Origin: Lepus europaeus
Taxonomy: Eukaryota; Chordata; Mammalia; Lagomorpha; Leporidae
Direction: 5' to 3'
DNA length: 64,000 nucleotides
NCBI RefSeq assembly: GCF_033115175.1
Contig: NC_084831.1
Coordinates: 77,695,502 to 77,759,501, forward strand
Part shown: piece after piece, positions 47,296 to 59,465 of the stretch
Numbering within the stretch: the first letter of the stretch is position 1
How the letters are laid out: every line of letters begins with the position of its first letter
Translations under genes and position numbers: made by a program
The notes under the pieces: model-generated
Told to the model about the DNA's origin: nothing
The model's input: the letters and a program-made list of their open reading frames with translations, nothing else
Databases searched by the model: none

Positions 47296-47662
47296 TGTGG
47301 ACTGAATGCTGTGATCCCCTCAAATTTTATTTTAAAAGGCTTACCCCCAATGTGATGGTATTGAGAGGTGGTATTTTGGGAGGTGATTAGATTTATATGA
47401 AGCCATGAAGATGGATCCCCCACAATGGGATTATACCTTTCTAAGAAGATGAAGAGACTCCAGACAGATTGCTTTTCTCTGCCATGTGAGGATACAGCAA
47501 AAAGACAGTGATGTGCAAGCCAGGAAGAGAGATGCACAAAGAGGTTGACCATGCTGGCATCCTGATCATGAACTTTAAACCTTCACAACTGGGAGAAATA
47601 CATTTCAGTCACTTATTCCACCCAGCTTGTAGTGTCTTGTCACAGCTGCCTGAACTAAGACA
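47296..47662 (+). mobile_element. MLT1-type solo LTR (ERVL-MaLR)
   Basis: Forward LTR starting 'tgtggactgaatgctgtgat' and ending 'gcctgaactaagaca'. Internal phrases 'gatggtattgagaggtggta', 'ctctgccatgtgaggataca' and 'gaacttt…cttcacaactgggag' are standard MLT1. It has no internal region. Matching 5-bp flanks are not visible. Confidence 0.88.
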
Positions 47663-49363
47663 CTGACAGATGCCACCCATGTCTACCACTAGAAGGGCTT
47701 TCAGGAGAGTGTGTCTCCCTGGTATGGTCTCACAGTACATTCCATGCAACCAGACTGATTCAGCTTTCTAGCACCTCATTCCCTTGGGTATGGCTCAGAC
47801 CCTTGAGTGAGATTTGTCTGGATGGTGCAAATGATGTCCCATATTCCTGTGATTCCTCTACAGCTGGCTTAAGCAGGTGAACTTTGCCTATCTCCTTTTC
47901 CCTGTGCAGACATATTGTTGCCACATAACAGTTACCTCAATTAAGTTTCCCTCTAGTGCAGTTATCTCCATCAAGTTACTAGAAAGCTTCTTTTGAGCCT
48001 TCCCTGTGAGCTACAACTACAAGTTAAAAGAACTAGCAACAGAAAAGACCCGAGTCACTGTGCATCCCAGTGTCTGTAGTGTGTGTCGGGCTGCATTACC
48101 GTTCCAGCCAGCCCCCTCGGTGACCAGGAGTGTTGCTTCCCCTGGGGTTGGAATGTGGTTTGTGTGCTCAGGGCCGCAGCTGTTCACTGTAGGAAGTCCA
48201 GCCTTCTGGATTAATGTGCTGCCTCAAAGGGCTCACTGGCCATAGCAGCAGGAGGCCACGGGGCCCTTCCCAGAGAAGGCAGTGATTACAGCCCCATCAG
48301 CCCCCTCTCTCTTTGCCATGAACACCAATGTATGGTTGCATTTTCCCCAAGCGTCTTGCAGTGGGCGGAGCTTTCAGGCTGCAGTGAGGGCATGGGTGGA
48401 GTCAGGACTCCCAGGTTATTTTGTCCTATTAGACTCGTGGTCACTGGATGACCATGGAGAGTTTGCCTTTCAAGAACTCTGACTTCCATAAATTGAGTGT
48501 TGACTTAAACAAACAAAATATTGCTCACACTCCTTCTCGAAAAAGTGTCATCTTGGAACTGGCCCTCATAAATAATGCTTTCAGGGCATAGCATAGAGCA
48601 CAAAAGCCATTCGTGAATAAATGATTTTAAAAAATGGCACTCGCCCAGGAACAGGGATTGCCTGATTGTCAAAAATCAAAGGTACTCCAGTGTCAGGAAT
48701 TCCACTCTCCAAGAGCTTTGGTTTTTAAGGGAAACCATTTTGACTAACCTCATTCCAAAGTATCCCCACCTTCCTCACAGAGAACATTTAGTGTAAGGTT
48801 TACTTTGTCCAACACTGAAGGCTAAGGGAGCAGCATTCTCTTGGTAAAGCCACCTCTGTTGAGGTGTTACAGAATTCTGGCAATGGAGCACAGTAACTTC
48901 ACCACTCACACTGAATGGTAACTACAAGACACAGACAGCTTTCCTGTTGCTGTGCTGCCACTTCATGTCTATGACTTTATCTGACTCACATACTCAGAAT
49001 ATATATGAAGAAGATGGAAGGTAGCTGCCATTCAATCAATGTCATATAGCTCATAATGTTCAAATTTCTCAAACTTATGAGTGACTGACCTCAGTGGTCT
49101 TATTTCTAGAACAATACGTATTTCTGACATCATTTTTTTCCCTCAGTGTATCATGACAACATATTATTCAATTCAAGATGGAAAATTAATTTACTCTATT
49201 GTCTCTTACCTTCCCTAAGTCACATGAGTAAGAACATATTTTACTTTGAAACGCCTGACTGGTTGTTTAAGTCATTAACGTGAAACATAAAAATTAGTGT
49301 TTCTTTTCAGATGGCTTCTTGCTTGCTAACTTTTGATAAGTTTCTAAAGTCACTGAATTAGTA
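47663..49363 (+). other. SAMD13: SAMD13 intron 3, unassigned
   Basis: About 1.7 kb without SINEs. GC content rises at 48040-48480, and short frames open on both strands, but no splice-bounded coding exon or known protein is seen. Confidence 0.5.
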
Positions 49364-49382
49364 AAGATAAATCCAGTTTCTT

Positions 49383-49420
49383 TTTTTTTTCTTTTTTCTT
49401 TTTTTTTGACAGGCAGAGTG

Positions 49421-49461
<41 letters not shown>

Positions 49462-49736
49462 TTCTTCCTTTTTGCCATTGGTTCACCCTCCAATGGCCAC
49501 TGCGGCCGGCGCATTGTGCTGATCTGAAGCCAGGAGCCAGGTGCTTCTCCTGGTCTCCCATGCGGGTGCAGGGCCCAAGGACTTGGGCCATCCTCCACTG
49601 CCTTCCTGGGCCACAGCAGAGAGCTGGCCTGGAAGAGGGGCAACCGGGATAGAATCCGGTGCCCCAACCGGGACTAGAACCTGGTGTGCCGGCGCCGCAA
49701 GGCAGAGGATTAGCCTGTTAAGCCACGGCGCCGGCC
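49383..49736 (-). mobile_element. young C-type SINE with perfect 19-bp duplication
   Basis: Reverse-oriented young-subfamily SINE with an intact GC-rich head (agccacggcgccggcc), long GA tract and A-rich tail. Target duplications aagataaatccagtttctt at 49364-49382 and 49737-49755 are identical over 19 bp. It is among the youngest insertions in the window. Confidence 0.96.
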
Positions 49737-49755
49737 AAGATAAATCCAGTTTCTT

Positions 49756-50819
49756 AATGCTGCAAATTGCCAAATAAAACTAACTACCTCGGTATGCAGT
49801 GGTAAAGTGGGAGGTAATTAGAGCATCCCGGAGCATGGTTCCTAAGTCACTAAATTCCACTGTAGTGGTTCTGAATGGATACTTCTAATTAGACCAGAAA
49901 CAAATCCATGATTGGGGGTGGGGAGGGTGAGGTGTCTCAAGTTTATATAATTCTGAGAGCCCCCATTGGGAAAAAAAATACCTAAGCTTCATTAACTTTG
50001 TGGTAAACTCAGCTCTGGATTAAACTAATTAAAATCCCACAAATAACTTTCATTACTTTACCAGCATTTAATAACACCAAGCACCAAAATATTCAAGTTG
50101 CTTTGACACCTGATATTTCTTAACAATTGAAGGGTACTGAAATGCTTAAAATATTTTATAGCTAAATGAACAGGAAATGGCATCTCAGACTTTGCAGATA
50201 TGTCCTTTTAGTCCATAAAAATTTTTAAAAGTTAAAATGAGCAAACGCATAATGCTAACAAGAATGTGGCTAAGAGAATTGAAAGCAAACTGATAAGAAT
50301 CTGAAATTTTTATTGAAATAGAGCAGCTTTGTATAAATTAAAGTACTCAAGTGATTGTTTTAATCGTTCACTTGAAATTAGAATAGATAGAAGGCATTAT
50401 AAGTCAGCCAGGTGTGCGGTGCTTCTGTGGCTTATTTACTTCTGCAGTGGTTTTCACAGTTGTTACAGCTTTTTCTAACACCCATTAAAATAGACATTAG
50501 CTATTAAAGTAAAATAACATTTGTTATTATGAGCATTATTTTACTTTCATAAAATCATCTAAAACCGTTACAAGTATGAGAACTATCTGAGGAAAGCACA
50601 GAAGATTCTGGGCAGAGTGGGACACCACACACAAAGAGCTGGTGATGTGAAACAACACAGTTTATGTTAAGAACACCATGTAGTGTGGAAAAGGATGGAT
50701 GGAGCAGGGAATCCCAAGGGATAATAAGGCTGAAAGGTAAACGGGGGTCCAAACAACAGAGGGATTAGTTTGCCTGGCAGAGGAGAGACCTCTGAAGAAT
50801 ACTAAAGGGGGCGTGTCAT
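49756..50819 (+). other. SAMD13: SAMD13 intron 3, AT-rich unique sequence
   Basis: Repeat-free sequence of about 1 kb, with several TTAAT/TAATTA cores ('aaactaattaaaatccc' near 50024). It could contain conserved non-coding elements. No exon is seen. Confidence 0.5.
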
Positions 50820-50829
50820 GACATTTGTG

Positions 50830-51376
50830 TTTTTTTTTTTTTTTTTAACTTTTATTTAATGAATATAAATTTCCAGTGTACAGCTTATGGATTACAGTGG
50901 CTTCCCCCTCCCATAACTTCCCTCCCACCCGCAACCCTCCCCTCTCCCGCTCCCTCTCCTCTTCCATTTGCATCAAGATTCATTTTCAATTCTCTTCACA
51001 TACAGAAGATCAATTTAGTATAAAGGTTTCAACAGTTTGCACTCACATAGACACACAAAGTGAAACATACTGTTTGAGTACTAGTTATAGCATTAAATCA
51101 AAATGTACAGCACATTAAGGACAGAGATCCCACATGAGGAGCAAGTGCACAGTGGCTCCTGTTATTGACCCAACAAATTGACACTCTAGTTTATGGCGCC
51201 AGTAACCACCCTAGGCTGTCGTCATGAGTTGCCAAGGCTATGGAAGCCTTCCAAGTTTGCCGACTCTGATCATATTTAGACAAGGTCATAAAAGACAGGG
51301 TGAGGATAGTAACCAATGATCCTAAGAGTGGCATTTACCAGGTTTGAACAATTATACAGCATTAAGTGGGGAAGAA
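50830..51376 (-). mobile_element. rabbit-type L1 3' end, 5'-truncated
   Basis: The poly-T start, then 'aataaatttcc'-type and 'cagcttatggattacagtgg' sequence, is the lagomorph L1 3'UTR in reverse orientation. It is about 547 bp and non-coding. A 10-bp duplication gacatttgtg lies at 50820-50829 and 51377-51386. Confidence 0.93.
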
Positions 51377-51389
51377 GACATTTGTGGTT

Positions 51390-52685
51390 TTGAAAGGTCA
51401 GTCCAGCAGCATTATACAGAGTGGCATAGAGACAAAAGGCAGGAAAGCTGCTGTAATAGTCCCTTAGATATAGGAAAGAAGCGATAGTTTAGAAGCCTGG
51501 GAAAGAAGGTAAAATGAATTTAGACAATCATTGCCAGTAGACAGTGAAGCATTGTCTAGTCTTATTCTCTGCCATAGCTGCAGGACTGAACGCAGTGCTG
51601 ACAGGTAGCGAGGGAGGAGGCGTGATGACTGCCAGACTGGGTGGTTGTAAAATGGCACCATCAACTACAGAAGGTAAGTTGTAAAAGGATTGTAAAGCAG
51701 CGTAGTTTGTGGCACGTTAGATTTGAGGGCTTATAGGACATCTTAAGTGAAGCTACCTAGCAGACAGCTGTGGGAAGAATGAGGCCTAGAAAAGGAGATG
51801 TGAGAGTTTATCAGTCATAGGAGAAGATGAGAAAGAGAGGTATTTACAAAGGGAGGAGGGAAAGGCTGAGCACCAAGGTTTTGGCTGCTAGGAGAGGAAA
51901 GGCCCCCCGCAAAAGTAGCTGAGAAAGAACACGCAGGAAGTGGGGCAAGAGAACAAGTAAGGAGAGGTTTTTTATAAAATAATTACAGGGATAGTGTAAA
52001 GAAAAATGAAATCATCAACAAAATCAAATACTTCAAAAGATGAATGGGGTCTTGGGGGCACTGTGAAGTTTGCCAATAGCATTTCAATGGAGTTGGAGGG
52101 AAGGAACATGGAGCACCTTTTCCTCCAAGTTGAGGAATCCACTGTGGCCTGTGGAGGCAGTAGCTAGAGGGTCAGGTAAATTTGAGGGAACTTTTTTTTT
52201 AAAAGATTTGTTTATGTATTTTAAAGTCAGAGTTACATAGAGAAGGAGAGAGAGAGAGATCAATCTTCTGTCCATTCGTTCATTCCCCCAAATGGCCATG
52301 ATGGCCAGGGCGGGGCAGGCCAAAACCAGGAGTCAGGGATATTGTCTGGGTCTCCCACATGGATACAGGAGCCCAAGGACTTGAGCCAGTCTCCCACTGC
52401 TTTTTCTAAGCCGTTAGCAGGGAGCTGGATCATAAATGAGAGTAGCTGGAACTCAAACTGGTGCCCATATGGGATGCAGTATCTCAGATTTGGCTTAACC
52501 TGTTGTACCACCAAGCCAGCCCAGAGGGCTCCTTTCTAAGAGAGGAGAGACATCCAGACTTATTTACATGGAGGAAAGTGGCTGCCAAAAGAGCTAAAGT
52601 TAAAATTGCTGGAAATCAGAGATAGTAAAATGAAGCAAACTCCCTAGGACTAGGGAGAGGAATGAGATCAAAAGAGTAGAAATTC
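51390..52685 (-). mobile_element. L2 LINE, antisense, interrupted by a SINE
   Basis: 'gctgctgtaatagtccctta' and 'ccagactgggtggttgtaaa' (51450-51655), then 'gtgaagtttgccaatagcat' (52062), match antisense L2 ORF2 in the correct order. Continuation beyond the SINE (52190-52521) is likely but weak. It ends where the L1 5' end begins. Confidence 0.6.
52190..52521 (-). mobile_element. C-type SINE
   Basis: Reverse-oriented SINE, tail 'ttttttttaaaagatttgtt', GA tract, body and head ending 'accaccaagccagccca'. It lies inside antisense L2. Confidence 0.92.
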
Positions 52686-54049
52686 CAAGATGACAGAATA
52701 GGGAAAAGGTATACTGCTTTAGGCTAATGGAAAACAGTTTAAAAAAAAAAAAGTGCAGAAAGTACATTCTCAAGAGAGAGTTGGAGATAAAACTGCAGTG
52801 GTAATTCTACAAGAAGAGGGATGCTATGGATCAACGTGGAAAGTGCGGACATGCAGCAGTGAGCACAGACCCAACACACAGCAGCCAAGAGCCAGATGAA
52901 GTGCCAGCTTTGGAGACAGATGAGATCAGAATGCAGCAGCCCGTTCCACTGGTAGTATGGCCAGAGGGAGAGCCTGGCAGACTACACTGTCTTTGAGTCA
53001 GTGGAGTCTGCCAGGGGGACAGGGTACCTGCTAATCCATTGGAAAAGGGGGCATGTTTCTCTCTCCCCATCCCCTCCACAATGGTACTGGGCAACTGGCT
53101 GAAAGGAGGCAGATGCTATTTTAGATATAAGTAACAGCTGTAGCTGCTCTTGTGCACAAGCCCAGTAACTGGCAGGGACAAGATACCATCTTGACAGCAG
53201 TAGCAGCAGCAATAGCTCCGGTGTGTGCACCCAGCAACTGGCAGGAAAAAGGAGCCATTCTGACATCAGTAATGGCTGTAGAGGCTTTTCTGCACACCTG
53301 GCAAGTGGTGGGGAGAGGGCACCATTGTAAAATGAGTAGGGGTTGCAGCCAGAGGCTCTTATGCACATGTGTAACCAAGGGACTTTACCAAATGAAAAAA
53401 TATGTGTTCCCCACTGACTTTAAGTCTGGCTGAGAGGATTGACAGGAGCCAGGCACCCATGTGAGGAGCTCTGAGCCTCTCAACACATTACGGGCTCTGG
53501 AACGCAAACTGTGTAGGTGGAGCACCCACAGGCAGCTGGCTCTGGGAACATCCCTGCCTCTATATAGACAGGACAGTCTAACAGGATGGAGCAGATCCAC
53601 TGCACCCTGTTCAGTGTGCAGTGTGGGAGCCTTGTGTGCTGAGACTGTGGGAGCTCTGTGACTGCGTGAGAGGGTGTAGGGTATAGCTGGGTCTCTGTGC
53701 AGTTACTATGTGTGGTACTACACACATAAAGCTCCTTGATTGCCTGGAGTTGGAACTGCACAGATCCTTAGTGTGGTTCATGGGGCATTATGGATCAGTA
53801 TTGTACCCACTGCGGGCTAACACCTAGGCATCGGTCACCTTGGAAGAGAGGAGATGAGGGTGTGATTACACCAACAGATCATACCTTCCTTCCTGCTAAC
53901 AAGAGGAGATCCACCATGCACAAATTGGATGTTACCCTGGACACTTGCCCCACCCTGGAGCACTGACCAGAGCTCCATGGCCACACCAAGCACATGCCTC
54001 TGGGAATTCACTGAAAGAATAGACACTCCACTAAGCCAAAGAAGCATAG

Positions 54050-55150
54050 TTCAAAGATAAAAGAAGTCAGAGGAAAAAACCAACAAGGATTTCCAAATGC
54101 CAAAAATAAAAGCAGAAATTCAAAAAAATAAGAACGACAGCATGACCCCCCTCACAAAGGAACACAACAACACTTCAGTATTAGAATGTGAAGATGGAGA
54201 GATTGATTAAATGCCTGAAAGATAATTTAGAAGATTAATCATAGTATTATTTGGAAACAATGAGAAGCAAATTCATGAGTTAAAGAAATCCATGCATGAC
54301 ATGGATGAAAAATTCTCCCATGAAATTGAGATTTTGAAGAGAAATTGAAATGAAATATTAGAAGAATTCAATATGTCAAATAAAAAAATACAGTGGAAAT
54401 CTTTAACAACAGACTTGCTAAGGCAGAAGAAAGAATATCTGAGCTGGAAGACAAATCTTTGGAAATTTTTCAGTCAGACCAGAAAAAAAGGAGAAATTAG
54501 AAAAATTAAAAACTGTTTTGGAGATTTATGGGATACTGTTAAACAACACAACATACAAAAAGAGAGAATGGATTAAAAGGTCTATTTAGTGAAATAAATA
54601 CTGAAAACTTCACCAATTTGTAAAAAGAAAGGGACATACAAGTACAGGAAGCACATAGATCCAATAAACATGACCAGAATAGATCTTCACCACAACACAT
54701 TGTAGTCAGACTTTCCACAATAAAGCATAAAAAAAGATTCTAAAATGTGCGTGAGAGAAACACCAGATTACTTTCTGAGGATCTCCAATTACACTCACAG
54801 CTGATTTCTCATCAGAAACCCAGTAAGCTAGGAGAGAATGGCAAGATAGTTCAAGTATTAAGAGAAAAAACAGTCAACACAGAATACTGTACCCTGCAAA
54901 GCTCTCATTTATGAATGAAGTTCAAATAAAGAACTTCCTGAACACACAGAAATTGAAAGAATTTGTCACCACTTGTCCAGCCTTACAAAAGATGCTTAAG
55001 GATGTGCTACATACAGCAACACAAAAAGATAATCATCATTATGAAAGAATGCAAAGGCAGAAAGTCTCCAGTAAAAGTACAAAGGAAATTCAAACAATAG
55101 AAATATTTCTGGGAAAATGGCAGGGCCAAGTCATTACTTATCAGTTGAAA
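54050..55150 (+). pseudogene. L1 ORF1 remnant
   Basis: ORF1p is the trimeric RNA-binding protein of L1. Here it survives as short frames: a lysine/glutamate-rich coiled-coil-like stretch (54373-54576, 'WDTVKQHNIQKERMD') and the C-terminal part (54911-55156, 'KLKEFVTTCPALQKMLKDVL'), which matches the L1 motif around F-(V/I)-T-T-R-P-A-L-Q. Stops and shifts separate them. Confidence 0.75.
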
Positions 55151-58100
55151 CCTTGAATGTAAATCATCTAAACTCTCCAATTCAGACTGGCTGAATTGAT
55201 TAAAAAACAAGACCCATCTATTTGCTACCTAAAAGAAACATACCTCACCAACAAAGATACATGCAGAGTGAAAGTAAAAGCATGGAAAAAGATACTCCAT
55301 GTTAACAGAACACAGAAACAAGCAGGTGTTGCCATCCTGATACCAGACAAAATAGACTTAAGCACAAAAACTGTTAAATCAGACGAAGCAGGGCAGTATG
55401 TAATGATTAAGGGATCAATTCAACAGGAAGATGTGACTGTAATAAATGCATACACATCCAAATACAGAACTCCTGGGTATTTAAAAGAGATGATAATCAA
55501 TCTAAAGAGATACATAGACTCCAGTACAGCAGTAATGGTGGACTTCAACACCCCACTTTCATGAATGGACAGATCAACTAGACAGAAAATCAACAAAAGA
55601 ATAACAGAACTAATCAACACTATAGACCAAACAGAACTGATATCTACAAAACTTTTCATCCTGGGGCTGGTGCTGTGGCACAGCGCAGTAGGTTAATCTT
55701 CCACCTATGGCACCCGCATCCCATATGGGTGCTGGTTCTAGTCCTAGCTGCTCCTCTTCCAATCCAGCTCTCTGCAATGGTCTGGGAAAGCAGCAGAGGA
55801 TGGCCCAAGTGCTTGGACCCCTGCACCCATGCTGGGAAGAAGCACCTTGCTCCTGGCTTTGGATCAGTGCAGCTCTGACCATTGCAGCCATTTGGGGAGT
55901 GAACCAATGGAAGGAAGACCTTTCTGTCACTCCCTCTCACTGTCTGTAACTCTACCTCTCAAATAAATAAATAAAATCTTTAAAAAAAAAAAACTTTCAT
56001 CCCACAGTTGCATAATACACATTCTTTTCATCAGTGCATGGAACTTTCTCTAGGATTACCATATGGTTGGGCCATAAAGCAAGTCTCAGCAAATTCAAAA
56101 AATCAAAATCATACCATGCATGTTTTCTGACCACAATGGAATGAAGCTGGAAATTAACAACTCAAAAATTTCTAGAACATATGCAAACACATGGAGACTT
56201 AGCAACATGCTCCTGAATGAACAGCAGGTCATAAAGAAAAGAGAAATCAAAAAAATTTCTGGAGACAAATGAAGGTGATAATACAATATACCAAAATTTA
56301 CGGGATACAGCAAAAGCAGTGTAAAGAGGGAGGCATATAGCAGTTGGTGCCTACATAAATTGGAAATGCACCAAATAAGTGAGCTATCAGTGCATCTCAA
56401 GGATCTAGAAAAACAACAATAAACCAAACCCAAAGTTAGTAGGAGGAAAGAAATAATTAAAATTAGAGAAGAAATAAACAAAATTGAAACAAAAGAGTAT
56501 AAAAGATTAGTGAAATCAAGAGCTAGTTTTTTGATAAACAAAATTGACATACCATTGGTCCAAATAACCGAAAAAAAGAGGTACAATACTCAATAAAATC
56601 AGAGATGAAAAAAATTAACAACGTATACCACAGAAATAAAATTAATTAACAAGAATTACTACAAAGAGCTATATGCCTACAAATTGGAAGATCTAGAATA
56701 AATGTATAAATTCCTGGACACATACAATCTACCAAAATTGAGTCATGAAGACACAGAAAACCTAAACAGACCAATAACCAAGATGGTATAGAATCAGTAA
56801 TAAAGACCCTCCCAACAAAGAAAAACCCAGGATTGGATGACTTCACTGCTGAATTCTACCGGACTATTAAAGAAGAGTTAATTCTATTTCTTCTCCAGCT
56901 ATTCAAAAGAATTGAAAAGGAGGAGATCCTCCCAAACTCTATGAAGCCAGCATCACACATCAGAAAGATCATTCATGCAGACCAAGGTGAATTTATCCCT
57001 GATATGCAGGGATAATTCAGTTTACACAAATCAATAAATGTGATACAGCCCATTAATAAACTGAAGAACAAAAACTTTATCTCAATAAATGCAGAGAAAG
57101 CACTTGATAAAATACAACATCCTTTCATTATGAAAACCTTAAGCAAATTGGGTATAGAAGGAACATTCCTCAACACAATCAAGGCAATTTATGTCAAAAC
57201 CCACAGCCAGCATCTTACTGAATATGGAAAAATTGGAAGAATTCCACAAAGATCCAGAACCAGACAAGAGTGCCTACTCTCACCATTGCTATTCAATATA
57301 GTCCTAGAAATCTTAGCTAGAGCCATTAGGCAAGAAAAAGAAATCAAAGGGATACAGATTGGAAAGGAGGAAGTCAAAGCATCCCTATTTGCAGATGACG
57401 TGAATTATATACATAGGGGAACCAAAACACTCCACTAACAGACTGTTGGAACTCATAAAAGAATTTGGTTAAAATGTCAGAATATAAAGTTAACACATAA
57501 AAATCAATAGCTTTTTTTGTATACACAGACAATGCCATGGCTGAGAAATAACTTCTAAGATCAATCCCATTCACAGTAGCAACTGAAAAAATGAAATATC
57601 TTGGAATAAATTTAACCAAGGGTGTCAAAGATCTTCATAGTAAAAATTATAAAATATTTAATAAGGAAATAGAAAAAGACAAAAAATGGAAAGATATTCC
57701 ATGCTCATAGATTGGAAGAATCAAAATGTCAAGCCACCAAAAGACATTTACAGATTCAATGTGATCTCAATCAAAATACTAATGACATTCTTCTCAGATC
57801 TAGAAAAAATTATGTTAAAATTAATATGAAAACACAAGAGACCCCAAATAGATAAAAGCAATATTATACAATAAAAACAAACCTGGAGACATCACAATAC
57901 CAGATTTCAAGACATACTACAGGGCAGTTATAATCAAAATAGCCTGGCACTGGCACAAAAACAGACGTGTAGACCAATGGAACAAAATAGAAATTCTGTA
58001 AATCAATCTACACATCTACAACCAACTAATATTTGAAAAAGAAGCTAAAATCAATCCCTGGAGCAAAGACAGTCTCTTCAACAAATGGTGCTGGGAAAAT

Positions 58101-59200
58101 TGGATCTCCACATGCAGAAGTATGAAATAAGATTCTTACCTAATATAAAAATCCACTCAAAATTGATCAAGTTACTGAATATTATGACCTGACACCATCA
58201 AATTACTAGAGGAGAACATTCAGGAAACTCCACAAGACATTGGCATACACAAAGACACCTTGGAAAAGACCCCAGAAGCAAGGCAATCAAAGCCAAAGTT
58301 GACAAATGGGATTACATCAAGCTGAGAAGCTTCTGTGGTACAAAAGAAACACCAGGAAAGTAAAGAGACAAGTAACAAAAAGGGGGAAAATATTTGCAAA
58401 CTATGAAACTGATAAAGGATTAATACAGAATCTATAAAAAGCTCAAGAAACTCAACAACAGCAAAACAAACAATCCAGTTAAGAAATGGACAAAGGACTT
58501 GAACAGGCATTTTTCAAGAGAAGAAATTCAGACAGCCAACAAACACATGAAGAAATGCTCAAGATCACTAGCCATCAGAGAAATGCAAATCAAAACCACA
58601 ATGAGGTTTCACCTCACCCTAATCAGAATAACTATCATACATAAATCAACAAACAACAAATGCTGGTGAGGATGTGGGGGAAATGGTACCCTAATTCACT
58701 GTTGCTGGGAATGTAAACTGGTACAGCCATTGTGGTAGACAGTATGGAGATACCTCAGAAAACTAAAATAGATTTACCATATAACCCAGGAATCCTAGTC
58801 TTGGGAATTTACTCAAACAAAATGAAATCATATCAAAGATTTATCTGTACTCCCATGTTCATTGCAGCTCAATTCACAATAGCTAAGATATAGAATCAAC
58901 CCTGATATCTATCAACTGATTACTGGATAAAGAAAAAAAAAACTGTCTTGTGCAACAAAATGCATGCAACTGGAAACCATTATACTTAGTGAAATAAGTC
59001 ACTCCCAAAAAGACAAATATCGTATTTTCCCTGATTTGTGGTAACTAATAGTGTACCTAAAATGTAATATATAGGAGTGATCTTTGGAGTGAATGATTGT
59101 TTAAAACACTTGTCTGTAGTGTTGAGGAACAGTGATTTTTTTCTTCATACTATTTGTTGAACTTTTTACTTAGTATAGGGTTAATCTAATGAATAAAAAG
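55140..59200 (+). pseudogene. L1 ORF2 remnant (endonuclease-reverse transcriptase)
   Basis: ORF2p nicks target DNA and reverse transcribes L1 RNA. The endonuclease domain is readable at 55196-55564 ('KKQDPSICYLKETYLTNKDT', 'GVAILIPDKIDLSTKTVK', 'VDFNTPLS'). The usual Q-E-T has become K-E-T and G-D-F-N has become V-D-F-N, both at catalytic motifs. The reverse-transcriptase block at 57040-57438 keeps '[11 protein letters not shown]' with the FADD catalytic box. Many stops, frameshifts and a SINE (55663-55995) break the frame. The element is dead. Confidence 0.85.
55663..55995 (+). mobile_element. C-type SINE inside L1 ORF2
   Basis: Forward SINE, 'ggggctggtgctgtggcaca' to 'caaataaataaataaaatc' and poly-A. 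It is flanked by acttttcatcc and actttcatccc, the duplicated ORF2 target. Confidence 0.94.
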
Positions 59201-59381
59201 TAAACTGAAAATAGATCTTTGTAAAAAGTATGGGAATAGGACAGGGAGGAGGAAGAAGTATGGAAGAGTGGGCAGGTGGGACGTTAGGGTGGAAAGTATC
59301 ACTATGTTCCTAAATTTGTATATATGAAATACATGAAATTTGTATGCCTTAAATGTAAAAAAAAATTTAAAAGAATATAGA

Positions 59382-59465
59382 TGGGCTGTCCTTGTGGCAT
59401 ATGGGTAAAGCAAGCCTGCAATGTCAACATCCCATATAGGCACCAGTTCCTAGCCCACTCCTGGT
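59382..59465 (+). mobile_element. C-type SINE head fragment
   Basis: 'gggctgtccttgtggcatat' followed by 'aacatcccatataggcacca' is a SINE head without body or tail. Confidence 0.75.

Larger units (their letters stand above)
52690..59365 (+). mobile_element. nearly full-length, inactive L1
   Basis: Forward L1 of about 6.35 kb without its SINE. It has a 5'UTR beginning near 'ccaagatgacagaataggg' (52688), an ORF1 region, an ORF2 region, and a 3'UTR with a G-rich purine tract (59,230-59,300) and a final A-rich stretch. The 3' end is of the older 'gtatatatgaaatacatgaa' kind, unlike the rabbit L1 ends at 29.2, 38.8 and 50.8 kb. Numerous stops and frameshifts make it immobile. Possible decayed target duplications (aaaagagtagaaat and aaaagaatatagat) flank it. 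Confidence 0.88.
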
